Under the pieces are notes generated by a model, which searched no databases, was not told where the DNA came from, and saw nothing but the letters and a program-made list of their open reading frames with translations. DNA of 64,000 nt from Gymnorhina tibicen (lineage: Eukaryota; Chordata; Aves; Passeriformes; Artamidae). Numbering within the stretch: position 1 is the first letter of the stretch; the number at the start of each line of letters is the position of its first letter. The stretch is from assembly GCA_013399875.1 (NCBI GenBank), contig VXAZ01005702.1, forward strand, positions 310,001-374,000. Direction: 5' to 3'. Positions 48,954 to 61,532 of the stretch are shown in pieces. A program made the position numbers and the translations under genes.

Positions 48954-50965
48954 ACAGCTTGACCAAGATTCAGTTACAAGAGACAAGGCTTGTAATGCAT
49001 TTGAAACAAAATGGTTTTCTTGTTCAAAATGTTAAAATAAAAAAGTCACAGCATAATTAATACAAAACATTTTCTGTGGTAGTGTTATTTTCTTCTTAAT
49101 CAAATGCATAAACAAATTTCTGGTTAACAGAGCAAGTTGTTTTTATTGAAATCAAGTATTTGCTATTTACCCCTCTGGTTTAATCTGGTAAGCTTCAGTG
49201 GATAACAAGACTATTTCTGTATCTTTTTTTTTTTCAAATAGAAAGAAAATTTCGTACATTTCATGAATACTTAGCTGGACTTTGCTGCTGCCATAGAACA
49301 GGCAGTGTGGTCAGAAATGTGTGAACTGTTTGCTCAAGTTTGGAAGCATAACAGGACTCATGCATTCAGCATGCACCAGAACCCTAAGAACACTGCAAGG
49401 CTGGAATATGCTCCTTATCTGATTCCAAGTTCTCTACAGCTATCTCAATACAGCTCTCTACTGAGTGCCACCATGCTAGCCCCATAGTTCCAGAGAACCA
49501 GAGACTGTGGACTTAATTTTTAAGAGACTCTGACAGCAAGGTAAACTGTTTCCATATTTAAAGTCAGCTGGCTTTCTCTTACACTTAAAGCAAATTTACA
49601 GGCTATAACAACACTAAAGACCACTGGAAGCTGACAAAGTGTTTTCCAGTATAATTCATTGTCTATTATATCTTAGGTGTATAAAAGGAGGTATTCTACT
49701 TTTTTTCTACTGTTTCCATTTTACTTTGCACTAGAACAGGTCAGTGAGCATTCAGAAGCAGGTATGTTCTCCATGCTCAGCTCCATCCTGAGCAAAAATA
49801 GTATTAGAGGAGGCCCTAGAGACAGAATCATGGCTTTGAGATAGCACTGTCTGTTCTGGTATCATTCAATGATGTATAAGTAGAGCATAAGATAATTTTC
49901 TGTCCATTTTCTTTAAATTTTATAAAAAGCATTCCTTTATACAAAAGATAATAGATATTATTTCAAAGCCGGGGGGTTCTTTTCCTTTTCTTCTTTGGTG
50001 TGGGCTAAGAGCTTAAAATTATGTGACATTATGTTTTACTCACAGTTGGTATTTAATTCCCAATCTGTAGCAAATATGAATTAGAAATTATTTATACTTT
50101 GGAACAGAAACAAATGTTTCAAAAATTTCTGAGAAGTGAAAATACTGAAAACAACCTAGCATCAATCAAAAAAAATTTTTAGCCTTCAGTTTTCATTTTA
50201 ATTCTTATTATAATTGTATATAAAATTATATATGTATAGATAAAATAATTAATCTTTTTCTTAAGAAAGCCCATTTCAGGTTTTCTTGAAGGAAAGGAGG
50301 TTCTTAGATGTTGGTTATATAGCTATATAATTTTAAGTACCCTATGAAAAGACAATGGACAGAGGTAGCTAGTATATTTAGAAGCTAATGGTTTCCTGTG
50401 GGAAGTTTTGATTTCATTGCATTAGTGCATTTCATTGGAACATCACTTCATATGAAAAAATACTGTTACTGTGACTGTGTTTGATGCACTTATGTTTCAA
50501 TAACACAATGCTACAAGCAAGGCATGATCTCTTATCACATTTAACAAGACTGTAAATCCCTGAGTTGTCTTATCTTCAAGGTTAGCAATGCTGCACATGG
50601 AAAGAAAAAAAGTCCCTTCTCTTCAAATTACACCAATTATATCAGTTTATTCTGTACTACCAATATATGTGACCCATGGATAAGGCTGCAGGCTAGGATT
50701 TTAAGAAAAGCCTGAGGGAACATATTGCTCAAACCTGCTGTTTTTCAGTGAGAGTTGGAATGCACTTCATATTCCTATCTCAGTGTACTATTTTTTGTTC
50801 CTACATTCGATGTGTCTAAGTTAAAATACAGTCTGAAATGGTTCAGTTATTAACTTGAAGGTAAATTTTTTCCCAGAGAGAACGGACAAAAAAATAGGCT
50901 GGCCTATACTTTTTCAAAGTGTGCTGCCCTTCGTGTGTTGTTTTGTTATCCTGTTTAGTTTACAG

Positions 50966-51065
50966 ACTAACAACACTAACAAAGGAGTGGAGCAGAGAAA
51001 TAGCAATGCATTCCACTTTGCACTAAAGAAACGACCCTTCCAGAGGCACTACTGTCACTTACGAG
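50966..51065 (+). CDS. Candidate internal exon, unknown gene (unconfirmed)
   Basis: A pyrimidine-rich stretch ending TTTACAG (to 50965) precedes 100 bases that are open only in the frame starting at 50966, followed by GAG then GTAAGTGAG at 51066, an excellent donor consensus. The implied peptide includes GVEQRNSNAF and KKRPFQRHYCHL and is unlike any family I recognise. The exon would begin in phase 0 and end after the first base of a codon. Open frame also extends upstream of the acceptor to 50855, so openness alone is weak evidence. It could be a cryptic splice pair, a non-coding RNA exon, or part of a gene whose other exons lie outside the window. Confidence 0.22.
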
Positions 51066-51599
51066 GTAAGTGAGTTGTGTGTACTTTCTATGGAACGTGC
51101 CATTTGGCCAAAATCATTGCCACTGGCAGTGTTCATTAATCTACCTTCCTGACGTCATCCTTTTCATGAAATAGGTTTCTCTGGAATTGTTGCTTTTGCT
51201 AATGCTTATTCTTGTGCTTTCAATTTTATGGTGATGATGGATGTTATATGCATGCGTGTGTAGTGCTTTGTCTGATAGGGGGTTGCTGCTTTGCCACACA
51301 GATGACAGGCTCTTGTCCTTTTTGACTGGGAATCTGTTGCAGTCATCAGTGTGACAGCTTCTAAAAGCATCAGTGAATGAACCAGAAATTCAGTGACCTC
51401 GGCTGGAAATAATATAATCTGGGAATATTTCAAGTAGTATGAAGACACCTGCTTCATTTTGCAGGGTATATGATCTAATAAGCAGTTATGCACATGGATA
51501 ACTTTACAGATGTGCCCAGTTTATTTTAATAGGACTGTCTATCTGAATAAATAACTCTTGCATGGAAGTATTTGCAGAATAAGGCTTTTGCTTTACATA

Positions 51600-53146
51600 T
51601 CATAAAATTTCCTGAGTTGGTTGGAATCCATAGGAATCATCAAGTCCAACTCCTGGCCCTGCACAGGACACCCCAAGAGTCACACCATGTGCCTGAGAGC
51701 ATTGTCCAAATGCTTCTTGAACTCTTCCAGGCTTGGTGCTGTGACCACTTCCCAGGGGAGACCATTCCAGTTCCCAATCACCCTCTGGTTGAAGAAACTT
51801 TTTCTAGTATCCAGCATAAACCTCCCCTGACACAACTCCAGGCCATTCCCTCAGGTCTGCTCACCACAGAGAAGAGATCAGTGTCTCCCTCTTCTCTTCC
51901 GCTCATGAGGAAGTTGTAACTGCAATGAGGTCTCCCCTCAGTCTCCTCTTCTCCAGGCTGAACAGACCATCCTTCATATGGTTTCCCCTCCAGACCCTTC
52001 ACCAACTTTGTAGCCCTCCTCTGGATGCTTTCTAATAGCTTTATATTCTTCTAATGTTGTAGTGCCCCAAAAACACACAAAGCACAGAGCAGAGCGGGAC
52101 AATGCCCTCCCTTGCCCGGCTGGTGATGCTGTGCCTAATGCACCCCAGGACACAGCTGACCCTCCTGGCTGCCAGGGCACTGCTGACTCAGACTCAACTT
52201 GCCATTCACCAGGACTGCCAGATCTCCTTTTTGCAGGGCTGCCCTCCAGCCTCTCCGTCTGTATAGACACCTGGGTTTGGCCTGTCCCAGGTGCAGAATC
52301 CATGATTTTCCGTTGTTAAACTTCATATGGTTGGTGATCTCTCTAATTTGTCAGGGTCTCTCTGCACCGTCACTCTGCCTTTGAGAAAGTCAAAAGCCCC
52401 ACCCAGTTTAATATCATCGTCATATTTACTTAGCATAACTTCTAATCCTTCATCCAAGTGGTTTATGAAGATTTTGAAGTGAACTGGGCATAAAATGGAG
52501 CCCCTGCAGAACCCCACTACTGACTGGTGGCCAGACGTGTTTATCCAGCTGCATGCTGGACATTTTGTCCAGAAGGACACTGTGAGAAGCAGTATCAAAA
52601 GCTTTACTGAAATCCAAAAAGATTACATCAATTGGCTTCCCTTTATCAACTAGGTGGGTAGCTGTCATAAAATGAAATTAAGTTTATTGATCAGGACCTT
52701 CCCCTCATGAACCTGTGCTGGCTGTGCCCAATGACTGTGTTGACTTTCATGTGTTTTTCAGTAACTCCCAGAAAAAACGTATCCATAATTTAACCAGGCA
52801 CTGAAGTGAGACTGACAGGCCTATAGTTTCCAGGGTCATCCCTCTTGCCCTTCTTGAAAATAAGGACAACATTATTCAGCTGGAACCTCTCCAAATTCCC
52901 AAGACTGTTCAAAAATTATTGAGAGAGGTCTTGGGATGACATCGACCAGCTATTTGAGTATTCTTGGATGAAGCCTTCATAGACTCATAGGGATCTCTCT
53001 GGACCAGGAAATCCTGCACAAGTTCAAGATTGGCTAGGAGTTATCATTCTCAGAGTTATAGTCCTACAGCTCAGGGTTCTGGAACCCCTGCAGCAAAGAA
53101 AGCATTAAATGTCTGCTTTGTCTATGTTCCTGTTTGTGAGGCAACA
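51600..53146 (-). mobile_element. Long CR1-X-like LINE fragment with decayed reverse transcriptase, minus strand
   Basis: About 1.55 kb, the longest element copy here. On the minus strand the coding remnants come first. A frame ending at 52450 contains PIDVIFLDFSKAFDTASH (about 52632-52579), the first catalytic-aspartate block of reverse transcriptase. A second frame (52598-52323) carries a GSILCPVHF block and KYDDDIKLGGA, where YDDD at about 52424-52413 stands in the catalytic FADD/YADD position. These blocks lie in different frames, so at least one frameshift separates them, and further stops are present. The 3' untranslated part follows and ends at about 51600 with AGGAGTTGGACTTGATGATT, then the complement of AATTTCCTGAGTTGG. 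That ending resembles the SINE tail at 17040-17090. The 5' end is truncated near 53146, before the endonuclease domain. Enzyme activity is impossible in this copy. Confidence 0.92.
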
Positions 53147-53672
53147 TGAATTTTTCAGTGTGTTAGACTTTTTTCAACATTCAGCTGTTTAGATTGTATA
53201 CAGTATACACCATTGTATACAGTTTGGCCATTAAACCTCAGATTTAATTTTATTAGAAATATAATAATTTAATAAGAATGTAATATTCTGCTATCATTAT
53301 TATTGATTTATCATTCTTTCTCATTCTTTCCTTCTATTACTTTGTGTAAACTTTGCAAAAGACAAAATCATTGTTTTGCATTTGTCTCTGTAATAGTATA
53401 GGACAAATAATTATCTGTTTCAATAGAACGCTTGACAAGTTTTAATACACCCAGTAATTCTGTCCACATGGAATATTATTTGCTGTATGCATGTAAGGTG
53501 TTAACTCAGAAATAACAGCTCAGAGGTTATACTATACTACATTATAATGTGAAATAAGTATAATATAGTTTAAAATGCTTGAAAAGGGAAAAATGGGTTT
53601 ATTCCACTTTCATAAAAGGGGAATATAATTAAATAAAAATGCTGTCCTTACTGTTATCAGCAATGAAAGTAC

Positions 53673-53693
53673 AAAACAAACAAACAAACAAAA
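53673..53693. repeat. (AAAC)n microsatellite
   Basis: About five AAAC units followed by an A run. Confidence 0.92.
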
Positions 53694-53886
53694 AGGAATT
53701 TTATTATTTTTGTTTTAATGCAGGTTTAAATTAATCTATTTGGATTTAGTTTTTATGTGACAGTTTGTGTTCATTCGGGGTTACGCTTCTCCAGCATTAT
53801 TCATAGCATTTATTCAGGTCAAATACCAGTTGTAGCTATCTTGTACCTCTGAACCTGCTGAGGCCCAGATGTAGGGCACAGTGTGT

Positions 53887-54006
53887 AATAAAGGCTTTAG
53901 ATTAGAGACACAAGTAAGCAAGCAATTCATGCAAGGCTTGAATTCATGCAAGGCATCAATAAAGGCTTTAGATTAGAGACACAAGACACAAGCAATTCAT
54001 GCAAGG
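53887..54006. repeat. Local direct duplication, period 71 bp
   Basis: AATAAAGGCTTTAGATTAGA begins at 53887 and again at 53958; both copies run through GACACAAG to CAAGCAATTCATGCAAGG, ending at 53936 and 54006. A third partial copy of the end motif (GAATTCATGCAAGGC) lies at 53939-53953 between them. The copies are nearly identical with small internal differences, suggesting a recent slippage or unequal-exchange event. Confidence 0.92.
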
Positions 54007-57000
54007 AGCAAGTTGCTGTGCAGTTCATTCCTTTAAATAAATGATTGTGGTTTTATCCCTAGTTCAATGATCACTCGCTTGAAATACAGATGATTTTCAA
54101 AAGTAGGAAGTGTGAAGGCCCCGCATCCTGTACAGAGCAAGATAGTTTGAGTCTGAAGTGCTGGCTACATAGGAAGTGCAAGCATTGTGGTCTAAATCCT
54201 AGTTAAGTTGCATTAGTTAATCTTTTCAAAGCAAAATCCTTCAGTCCTTGAGTGATCCTAACATGGTTTATAAATTACTTAGGCTAGCTAATTTTTTCTG
54301 TGAAACAGAGGTGCACTGGACATGTTATAAAGTTCTTACTGGAGCATAAGTTGCCTGCTTTACAGAGGAAAGATACTCCAAATAAAGCATTCTTAATTGC
54401 ATTCAAAACTGTTATGATTGATACTATTTCCAATTTTTATTCTTAAACCAGTTTCCTCACCCTTTAAACTTCTTTCCCAACCATGAGCAAAGCTTCCTTT
54501 TTTGTCCTTTATTGAACCATGGAAACTCATTCATAATTTGGTCTTCTTCTGTTTGCCTTGTTTTCTCTGGCACTTGTGCTGACACAATTTGTTTATGACC
54601 CTGATTTCTCTTTTAGCACCTAGTAAGAGTTTGTAGCACTTCCCATGGAATCCCTGAAAATACTGATGAGTAAGGATTTTATGATTTACAGGCAGCCATA
54701 AGGGGACTGTATATGTGTATGCATTCGACTAACACAGTAGCTCGTGTGATATCAGTTGTGATCCATAAAAGAGTAGAAGCACAATTCATGATTCATCATT
54801 TGTCTGAGCAACTAAATTGAAGATGAATTACTTGTCTGTAGTGTGAGGAGCAGATTCTGCTAGTAGGGGTGACACCTTCCCTCTTATGGCTGTCATCTCT
54901 GGTCCAGAATGATATTTCAGCTGGTGCCTGTCCTCCAGCCAGTAAGTCATACGCTTAAAATCAGCACACAGGGTACACTGGATGCAAATTGGATATGCAA
55001 ATGGATCTTTTCCTTACTGAAGTTCCTGTTTATTTAAATGAAGGCTTGATCTGAGGCATTATGCTCACAAAGTAATGAGTTGCATAAAGAGAATTGAGAA
55101 TATATCTTTAATACATTCAACATGTATCATTAAAATATACTCTTGCTGAAATTTAATGGAGTCTAAAATATCAGTTGGCAGTGGAACATTGTATAAAATC
55201 ATTTGCCCTTTTATAGAAATAAAAATGGCCTAAATATTTCCTGTCTTAAGTTACAGGCTTTCCAGAATTCACATTGTAGAACATATAAATTTATCCTTTT
55301 AGTGGTTTAAAAGTGTCAGTTGTTATGAACTTTATATGACAAGAATATGCAGTATGAGCAGACTACTCAAGTTTTCATGTAAAACTTTGCAACACGAGTT
55401 GGCTTCTCAAATGAGGCTTCCTGTGTTCACTTTGCAAGGCAACTCTTATCTTTGCTTTGATGAGTATAATAGCTGTAAGTTTTCCTCGAAGTAAGTTATT
55501 TTTAATGCAGGGACTACACAAAATGCAACTCCTTCAGTTTCACCGTTCCTTTGGAAAACAGAGTAAGGCTTTGCGTTCTTACAAATTGTAATAATGTTTA
55601 TTCAATTGTCTGCTTTCTTAAGTGATTTTTCAGTATTCCCCAAGCAGTAAGCACTGTAAATTTATGAAATCTTTGCCTCACACCTTTTTTTAATCTTTTC
55701 TGTATTACACAAATGACATGCAGCATAGTGCAATATATGATAATGATTAACTTCAAAAGAAGCCATGATAATATGGATAGTTTATTATCTGTATCTGAAA
55801 CTTGTTAAAAACCTGAGGAGAACAAAGCCAAGTTGCTATCTCTGGCTTGAAGTAAGCAATCATCTAACTGCCACTGTTAGACTGCTTCCATTACATGGGC
55901 TAATTTGCTATTTTTAAAGATAAATAGTTGAGAGATTTTTGCTCAAACATGAGAAAAATGCTTATATAGTGCAGTTCCTCATCAATTGTGATGCTTTGGC
56001 TTACATTAGGTAACTCATTATTTTTGTTTTAAATGCAGTTTTCATCTCCAGGCATGGGTGTCTTCTAAATACAGAATAAAGATTATGACATATTATGCAG
56101 CACCAAATTGTTCATTTTAGTTGAATGTGCACTTAGGGTAAGAACAGACAGAATACTAAAAATACATTTTGGACTTTCAAATTTTCTTCTTGGTTTTCAA
56201 TTGCATCTTTTAGATCAGCCAAAATTCCAGAATTTTCTTGACTCTTGCCAGTGACAGCAAGTCATTATGTAATCTAATGTAGCTTAAATGTTAAAAAATG
56301 AAAGAATAAGAAGCACTGAAAATGGCATTCTTCTAAGGGTTGTGGTGGTATTTTGATGGTGTTGGTTGGTGTTGGAAGGAGACAGAAAGGCTTTGTAAAC
56401 ATTTTGAAAAGGCCTTTTGGCTAATGTCTAGATGGCTGTCAGATGATGTCAGAAAAATTTTCCTCTATGATCTTTGGCTAGAATTAGTTTCACTTAGCCT
56501 GAAAAACCAAACTGAGCTTGAAAGATTCCCTGAGAATCTTCCACAGCTGATTCATAGAGCTGGGTGCCTTCACAGACTGATTTATCTTATTGGCACTCCA
56601 GCTAACCAGGGGAGAAATATTTCTTTTTCCTCAGATTATATGAGGTGGTCAGGATGACATACTGATTAACTTGGCTACCTCCACTCTAAGTTAAGACTTA
56701 TCAAGGCCTCCATCATGTGACCCCTTCTGGCTACAAGGAGGGTTGAAGCTTTTCGATGCATCTCAGCCATTTCCACCCATAATGAGTGATGGGAGCAGAA
56801 GAGAGGAACTTGTTATATTTTTTTACATTTGGGGAGGTTAGGATGCAATGGCTAAAATTCAGGTAGTAACAGAGGTTTCTGAGTACTTTTTGTAAATTTG
56901 ATTTGTTATTTTATGAAGTAACTTCTGTTCTTTTTTCCTGATGTTTTTCATTGATGTTATGTCATAATGACTTCAGTGGCTTCAATCTGCTCCTTAGTCA

Positions 57001-60000
57001 AATAACATTAAAAAGATTAAAAAATCGGAGGGTTTTTTTCAGAAGCAACACAAAAACTACACTGGTGCTGTTGGCATTGCAGTCATTGCAGTACAGATCC
57101 AGAATAAACAGAAGTAAATCTGTGCAATCACCGAAGCTAATATTGTTGTCTCATGTAAACAGTAAGACACATATCTGGCAAAATATCTTTTGAAGTCTAA
57201 GGAAATCTCATGTGAAGGAATCTGCTTTCGAATAGTTTTTCTTACTCATGGTATTTGTATGTTTATTTTGATCAGTCTCTCACTTCATCATTCTGAAATA
57301 TATTTTTAGAGATGTGGGTATTTTTGTTATTTAAAAATTAAGATTATTTTCATGACCATTTTAGCTTTTATGTCATTTAGGCCTAGGTTTTTACTTTGGT
57401 ATGGAAAATTCCTAATTCTGTTGAGTGGTTATGGCTTAAATGCCTACCTAAGTGACTAAATCACTTTGGAAAGCTCTGTCTATATAGATAACATAACTCC
57501 AAAAGTTGCATTATTCCATTACAAATCTGCAACAGATGCAATGTTTTTCCCACAAACCTTTTTTTTTTTCTTTTGGTAACTAACAAAATAGCCAAATGAA
57601 AAAATGTTAGGAGACATAATTCCGAAGTTTAAATATTTAGGGGTGCTTCTAGTTGAAATACAATTGATAGTTCATCCCACTAGCCTGAGACATTAGCTAA
57701 TTCATCATGACTAATGTGGGTATAGCAGCACTGACTTTATTCCCTTGGTGTGATTAGCTCAGTTGATATTAATAGTCTTCTCAAATACACCAAAATATAT
57801 TTATTTTCTGTAAAATAATGATGGAAGACAGCAAATTTACCTATATAAAGGTAAACATTTATCTTCCTATGCTTTTGACTATTCTGGGTATTGGTACAAA
57901 CACTAGGTTATAGATGTTTCTTTTTCTGACTTTGGGAGCTGTGTTAGTGCCTGAGACCCTTTTTTACCACGACCATTTCATCTCCCATCAGCAGAGATGT
58001 ATCTGAAGCCTCCAGATGCAGTGATGGCCTCCACTGGGAGCTCCTCCATGGCGTAACAGGCTGTGCTAGCTCTGATTTGGTTCCTTTTGGTTATTTCTTA
58101 TTGTATCCTCCTTATTAGAACTTTTTCAATTTAACAACTGGTCAAGAACAACTGATTTCCTCACCTCTTTTGAAGCACCATATTCATATAGGTCTTCAAC
58201 TTAGTTGCTGCTTTGTTTGTACTCCTGTTATGTGAATACCCCATATTTAAAGACTAAAAAAAGCAGATCATTTTCCCAAGGATTTTCAGTTCTAAAATAC
58301 ATGTGTTCCTGGGAAACAAAGGCAGATGAAGACAAGCATTAGGTAGTGAAGGAGAGATGAAACAGTAGACATTGAGGATAGTTCCTGTCACAAACAAAAA
58401 GACTTTTTAGATCTCAAGATGCCAAGAAACACACCTCCTAGCTTTTGATCTCCTACTGTTACAGAATCAGTGCATTGTATCCTCTTTTTGAGAAGCCTCC
58501 GTGTGTGAAGTTATGAATAGTCTAGTTAAAATTATTAGAAGACTGAGAGACATCTTTCTTTTATTTTGTGGAAAGTCAAAGTATCCAGTGCTTGGAAACT
58601 TAGATTGAAAAATGTTTAAGTGATTGCCTGGGCAATGCTGTTGATATGTTAAATTTTCAGTTTTCATACTTTATTTTAAAATCTTATCCATAGCCCTTCC
58701 ATTTTTTACATTTTCAAGGGTGGTATGGTATCCATCTGAGCAGTGCTAAGAAGTAAGAATTTCCAATAAAAATAGACTATACCGTAAAGGTCTCTGTGTT
58801 ACCATGTAGGGAGTCTGTCAGTTTAAATATATATTTATATCTATACACTGTTTTATCTTTTTTGGTTGATCTTTCCCCATAGGCATGTCTTAGGGTGCCT
58901 CAACATGAATGAATAGAGAGATACATACCTAATTCAGTCAGTCAGAAAGAAACTTCACTCTATAAGCATTGTAATTGTTAGTACAGCTCTGGCCTGAACT
59001 GTTGCATCTCTCTGGTGGACTCATTAGGTTGGGCTTAAGGCAGAGTTCACGTGTTTACTCAGTTTTTGAGCCAACAGTGGAGCTCTTCCAGATGTTGATG
59101 GTCTGGAGAGGTTTATTGTCTTCTGGACTGGCATCCGGCCTCAAGCTGCTGAGTGGTTTGGTCTGGCAAACTGTTGTTACAGGTGAACCTACAATCGCAA
59201 TTCAATTCTGCCAGGGAGTGTCCTGCTGAAGTTGATTTCCTGGATGTTTTCACTTACTGGGCTTTAGTTTTCATCACCAAATCTTTTGGGAGTGCTTGAA
59301 CTGTGCTTGTTTTTTTGTTTGAATCTAAAGCAAAAGAGACATTACTGGAATGAGATTGGTGAATTTCAACTGATAAAAGGAGTTCTTTTATTGCATTCTG
59401 GAGCTAGTCTGAAGTACCCTTCCAAGTCTTCTTCATCCTCCCACCCCCATATCTATGCACTACTGATTTTAAATCCTCACCACCAACTGTTTCTCTGACA
59501 CCCGCAGCTCTGTTGCACTACACTACTTTTAATGTAGACATGGTCAAAATAATGATGTTCTGCGTTGTTTTATGGCTTAGTTGCCAAACATTGTGCAGCT
59601 ATTGACAAGGCTTGCTTAACATGGGGAAGAGGAGAACTTGGGGGAAGGCATTGTCCATTACTTAGTGGCAGGTTCCAATTTTGCACCTAGACTTCTCGGC
59701 AAGATCTACTCATGCTGTGATAGGGACCCAGAAGAACACTGGAACCAGTGCCCTGATTTTAGGATGGAAATTGTATAGTTTGTCCTTTTACTATTAGTGG
59801 TTCAACCATTACTTTTACTTGGGTTTGCATAATTAATGAAATACAGAGGATACCTGACAGTTAAGAGAGTAAGCAGAAAGGACTAGAGCCTGTATATATA
59901 TATGAACAGTCTTGCTGATGTAAGTTTTCAAGGTTAATTTGGTTTCTTGGGAGAAATATCAATATATGACAGAACTGCATGGGCTTCTTCTATATTTTCT

Positions 60001-61274
60001 CACAGTACAAAGACAATTACAATTCCAAAGACAATGTAATTTTTAGTTTATATTGTCTAGAAAACATGAAACTGTGAGGAGAGAAATGGAACACTTTCTG
60101 GCTGAAGCCAATGCCTGCAACAGACTTGCCTAACAGAAATGAAGCATTTTACTCAAAATGAGATTGCTGAAAGAGATGATTGTTTAACTGTGGTCTCTGT
60201 TCCAGAGCCGGGACATTTGGATAAATCAAGCTAGCCACAGAATTTATCTTGTTCTTATATTTTTTTAACTGTGAGTCCATCAAGCAAGGCACTAGGTAAA
60301 CTTCTTTATTGTGCTGAATATTGCCACTTTATTATGGTTTCAATATAGTAACATTGGATCCAGCCTCAGCATAGTGCATTGCTTACTCATTAATGTATTT
60401 TTAATACTTTATTATTCAGAAGTTATGTCTTATAATCTGGTAAATGTCTTGAAGGTTTATGAATGTCCCAAAGTAAATGTTCAAAATACATAATTAAAAT
60501 TAAAACTCAGTTTTGATCTATTATTTCCATATTGACTTCCTGTTCTCTTTTTTTATAATAATAATGTAAAATTAAGATTAAAATTATTCTAGAAAACATC
60601 CTATGCACATCATCACAGTATGTGTCAGTCTACATAAATAGATGTAAACCAAAGTGTAAACAGACCATAATGTTATGTATCACACCTTCAGAAAAAAAAA
60701 TGCTCATGCCCTGTAGACTGAAGTGGAGAACAGTTTTAAGAAAACAGTGGGTTTTCTTAAAATAAATTTTGATTAAATTTGACTAAAATTTGGAATTAAA
60801 TTTACCTGGGTATTTCTGACTTTTAGTTATACACCAGGACCATTGCAGTGTGTTGAAACTCACTTCTTTTCTTTTACTAAGAAAGAAACCAAACCAAAAT
60901 AAGAACTCCTCCACTTCCTATCTTTATTACTTCATTCATTCAGAAACTCTCTCAAAATAGCATCTTTTCAGCAGCAAGAAATAAAACAAGAGTTCTAATA
61001 TCCCTGATGGTTTCTCATTTTCCTTTTATCCCCAATAAAATTAAGATCAAGGTAGTACACTATTTAATTCCATACCTAACTTCAAGGGGCTATATAGCCA
61101 TCCATTTTCCTCCCCAAGATCCTGGTATCATTATTTGAAATGCAACATATCTGTGGTGGCAATCAGGTTTTGGTTTGCTTTACAAAACAGAAATAAGGAG
61201 CTATAATCTACAATTTATTTTTGTTTGAGTGTTCAAAGTTTGCAGTCCTCAAAGAGGAAGTTTGGAGGTTGATA

Positions 61275-61532
61275 GTACCAGGGGGGGAATACCTTTAAAC
61301 GGAAAGAGTGTAGGTTTAGATTAGATATCAGGAAGAAGGTTTTCACCATGAGGGTGAGGAGTCACAGGAACAGGTTGCCCAGAGAAGCTGTGGATTCCGC
61401 ATCCCTGGAAGTGTTCAAGGCCAGGTTGGATGGGGTTTTAGACCACCAGGTCTAGTTTTCCTTTTCCATGGCAGGGGCTTTGGAACCTGAACTCCGAGGC
61501 CCCTTCCACTCTAAACTATTGTAAGATTTTGT
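61275..61532 (+). mobile_element. CR1 LINE 3'-region fragment, plus strand
   Basis: Successive landmarks match avian CR1: TTTAAACGGAAAGAG, GTAGGTTTAGATTAGATATC, AGGAAGAAGGTTTTCACC, GGAACAGGTTGCCCAGAGAA, GGAAGTGTTCAAGGCCAGGT, TTGGATGGGGTTTTAGACCA, CCATGGCAGGGGCTTTGG and GGCCCCTTCCACTCTAAAC, ending in a degraded tail near 61532. It retains about 250 bases, which includes the end of the coding region and the 3' untranslated region, with no intact frame. Confidence 0.93.

Larger units (their letters stand above)
47894..51599. other. AT-rich non-coding sequence, no confirmed gene
   Basis: Mostly AT-rich unique sequence with a 16-bp inverted repeat at 48920-48953. It contains the exon candidate at 50966-51065. 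Other short frames are not supported. Confidence 0.55.
53147..61274. other. AT-rich non-coding sequence, no gene recognised
   Basis: Eight kilobases without a supported gene or transposon body. Small features are an (AAAC)n repeat at 53673-53693 and a local duplication at 53887-54006. Frames at 56340-56657 and 58975-59229 are open without recognisable content. A slightly GC-richer patch at 57950-58085 was inspected and not identified. Confidence 0.55.

Noticed and set aside
52323..52668. Active LINE reverse transcriptase
   Set aside because: The conserved blocks are in different frames and the element lacks its 5' half, so no functional enzyme can be made.
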